From contig NZ_FNHS01000004.1 in assembly GCF_900103445.1 (NCBI RefSeq), positions 124,001 to 188,000 of the forward strand: DNA of 64,000 bases. Direction: 5' to 3'. The stretch is from Methylobacterium phyllostachyos. GTDB lineage: Bacteria; Pseudomonadota; Alphaproteobacteria; Rhizobiales; Beijerinckiaceae. Of this stretch, positions 63,013 through 64,000 are shown in pieces (the stretch's first letter is position 1; each line of letters starts with the position of its first letter). The position numbers were made by a program, and so were the translations under genes. The notes beneath the pieces were generated by a model that had not been told where the DNA came from, made no database searches, and was given only the letters and a program-made list of their open reading frames with translations.

Positions 63013-64000
63013 ATGGCCGAAGCCGTCGCCGACTTTTTCTGGAAACGCCTGGCCGAGTGGGGGGTGAAGAAGATCTTCGGCTATCCCGGTGACGGCATCA
63101 ACGGCCTGCTCGGCGCCCTCCAGCGCAACGACCTGCCTTTCGAGTTCATCCAGGTCCGGCACGAGGAGATGGCTGCGTTCATGGCCGCGGCCTACGCCAA
63201 GTTCACCGGTGAGGTTGGCGTCTGCATGGCAACCTCCGGGCCCGGTGCGACGCACCTGTTGACCGGGATGTACGACGCCCATCTCGATCACGTCCCGCTT
63301 CTCGCGATCTGCGGGCAGCAGGCGCGCAACGTCAACGGCGCGCACTACCAGCAGGAGTTCGACCTCACGAGCGTCTTCAAGGACGTCGCCGCCTACGTGC
63401 AGCAGGCGTCCTCGCCCGCGCAGGTCCGCCACATCGTCGACCGCGCCATGCGGATCGCCAAGGCCGAACGGAAGGTTTCGGCCATCATTCTGCCAAACGA
63501 CCTACAGGATGTTCCCTACGAGGCGCCCGTGCGCAAGCACGGCAATACCTTCTCGGGCGTCGGCTACACCGCGCCGAAGGTCGTGCCCTTCGATACCGAT
63601 CTGCGTCGCGCCGCCGACGTGCTGAACGCCGGCAAGAAGGTCGCGATCCTGGTCGGTGCGGGCGCGCTGCATGCCACCGATGAGGTCATCGCCGTCGCCA
63701 ACAAGCTTCAGGCTGGTGTCGCGAAGGCCCTCCTCGGCAAGGCGGCTCTCCCCGACGACCTGCCTTTCGTGACCGGCACCATCGGCCTGCTCGGGTCCAA
63801 GCCCTCATCGGACATGATGGAGGATTGCGATACCCTCCTCATGGTCGGCTCCGGCTTCCCTTGGGCTGAGTTCCTGCCGAAGGAGGGGCAGGCGCGTGGC
63901 GTGCAGATCGACATTTCCCCGGAGATGCTGTCGTTGCGCTATCCCATGGAGGTGCCGCTGTGCGGCGAGTCCGCCGAGACCTTGCGTGCCCTGCTCCCCC
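63013..64000 (+). CDS. poxB: ThDP-dependent pyruvate oxidase/dehydrogenase-like enzyme, 3' end cut
   Basis: The first 329 codons of a thiamine-diphosphate enzyme; the frame runs off the window. The N-terminal ThDP-binding domain shows FGYPGDGINGLLGAL, VRHEEMAAFMAAAYAKFTGE with the conserved Glu that activates the cofactor, and MATSGPGATHLLTGMYDAHL. The central FAD/nucleotide-binding-like domain begins near residue 190 (KKVAILVGAGAL, CDTLLMVGSGFPW). It matches pyruvate oxidase / acetolactate-synthase-like proteins, most like PoxB. Thiamine for it could come from the thiC pathway in the same window. Confidence 0.85.
   Translation, partial: MAEAVADFFWKRLAEWGVKKIFGYPGDGINGLLGALQRNDLPFEFIQVRHEEMAAFMAAAYAKFTGEVGVCMATSGPGATHLLTGMYDAHLDHVPLLAICGQQARNVNGAHYQQEFDLTSVFKDVAAYVQQASSPAQVRHIVDRAMRIAKAERKVSAIILPNDLQDVPYEAPVRKHGNTFSGVGYTAPKVVPFDTDLRRAADVLNAGKKVAILVGAGALHATDEVIAVANKLQAGVAKALLGKAALPDDLPFVTGTIGLLGSKPSSDMMEDCDTLLMVGSGFPWAEFLPKEGQARGVQIDISPEMLSLRYPMEVPLCGESAETLRALLP

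Noticed and set aside
18016..64000. Direct repeat of the tRNA-Gly 3' end as an island attachment site
   Set aside because: Scanning by eye found only short chance matches such as TCGATCCCGA; no convincing copy of the 3' end.

Overview
The window looks like a chromosomal segment of a high-GC alphaproteobacterium, most likely Methylobacterium or a close relative. This is inferred from the very high GC, the large number of HWE-family sensor kinases, the style of the small secreted proteins, and the general gene mix. No marker gene fixes the species.

Positions 1-18,000 read as ordinary core genome. They hold the end of an exbB-exbD-tonB energy-transducing operon, a BrnA-like protein, a class III nucleotide cyclase operon with a small membrane protein and a YaiI protein, and an aldo/keto reductase. 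They also hold a diguanylate cyclase, a class A penicillin-binding protein, a PilZ protein, an acyltransferase, an HNH protein, an M50 metalloprotease, and thiC behind a clear TPP riboswitch. A tRNA-Gly(CCC) with encoded CCA lies at 18,016.

Positions 18,100-31,000 are an accessory region with weakly recognisable genes and visible decay. A co-directional block (18,888-23,653) surrounds a soluble AAA+ protein with an FtsH-like HExxH peptidase domain. It is followed by a broken ParB-like gene and a reverse-strand protein with polymerase-palm-like motifs (HDSF) and a 6 x 69-bp repeat tail. Seven CCATGG palindromes cluster at and upstream of that protein's start. An amine oxidase carries an internal TAG, and a Crp/Fnr gene has an N-terminal frameshift.

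Positions 31,000-58,100 are very dense in signalling genes: ten sensor kinases plus one kinase fragment in 27 kb. These include a canonical LOV kinase translationally overlapping a response regulator, and a large GAF/PAS HWE kinase translationally coupled to a Crp/Fnr regulator. There are also two paralogous hybrid kinases in opposite orientation, and a head-to-head junction of two 5'-truncated HWE kinases. OhrR, a YghA-type dehydrogenase, an orphan ParD-like antitoxin and a 45-residue basic protein lie among them.

Inside this block (53,129-55,226) is the most interesting operon. It encodes a secreted peptide with a Met/Lys/Arg-only tail, a b561-like membrane cytochrome, and an exported sulfite-oxidase-family molybdoenzyme. 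The layout closely resembles the MrpX/YedY1/YedZ1 reactive-chlorine defence described in Azospira suillum. With OhrR and two divergent catalase-like proteins (58,768-61,151) the segment has an oxidative-stress theme. The window closes with a hydrolase remnant, an SMP-30/gluconolactonase protein and the start of a poxB-like ThDP enzyme cut by the edge.
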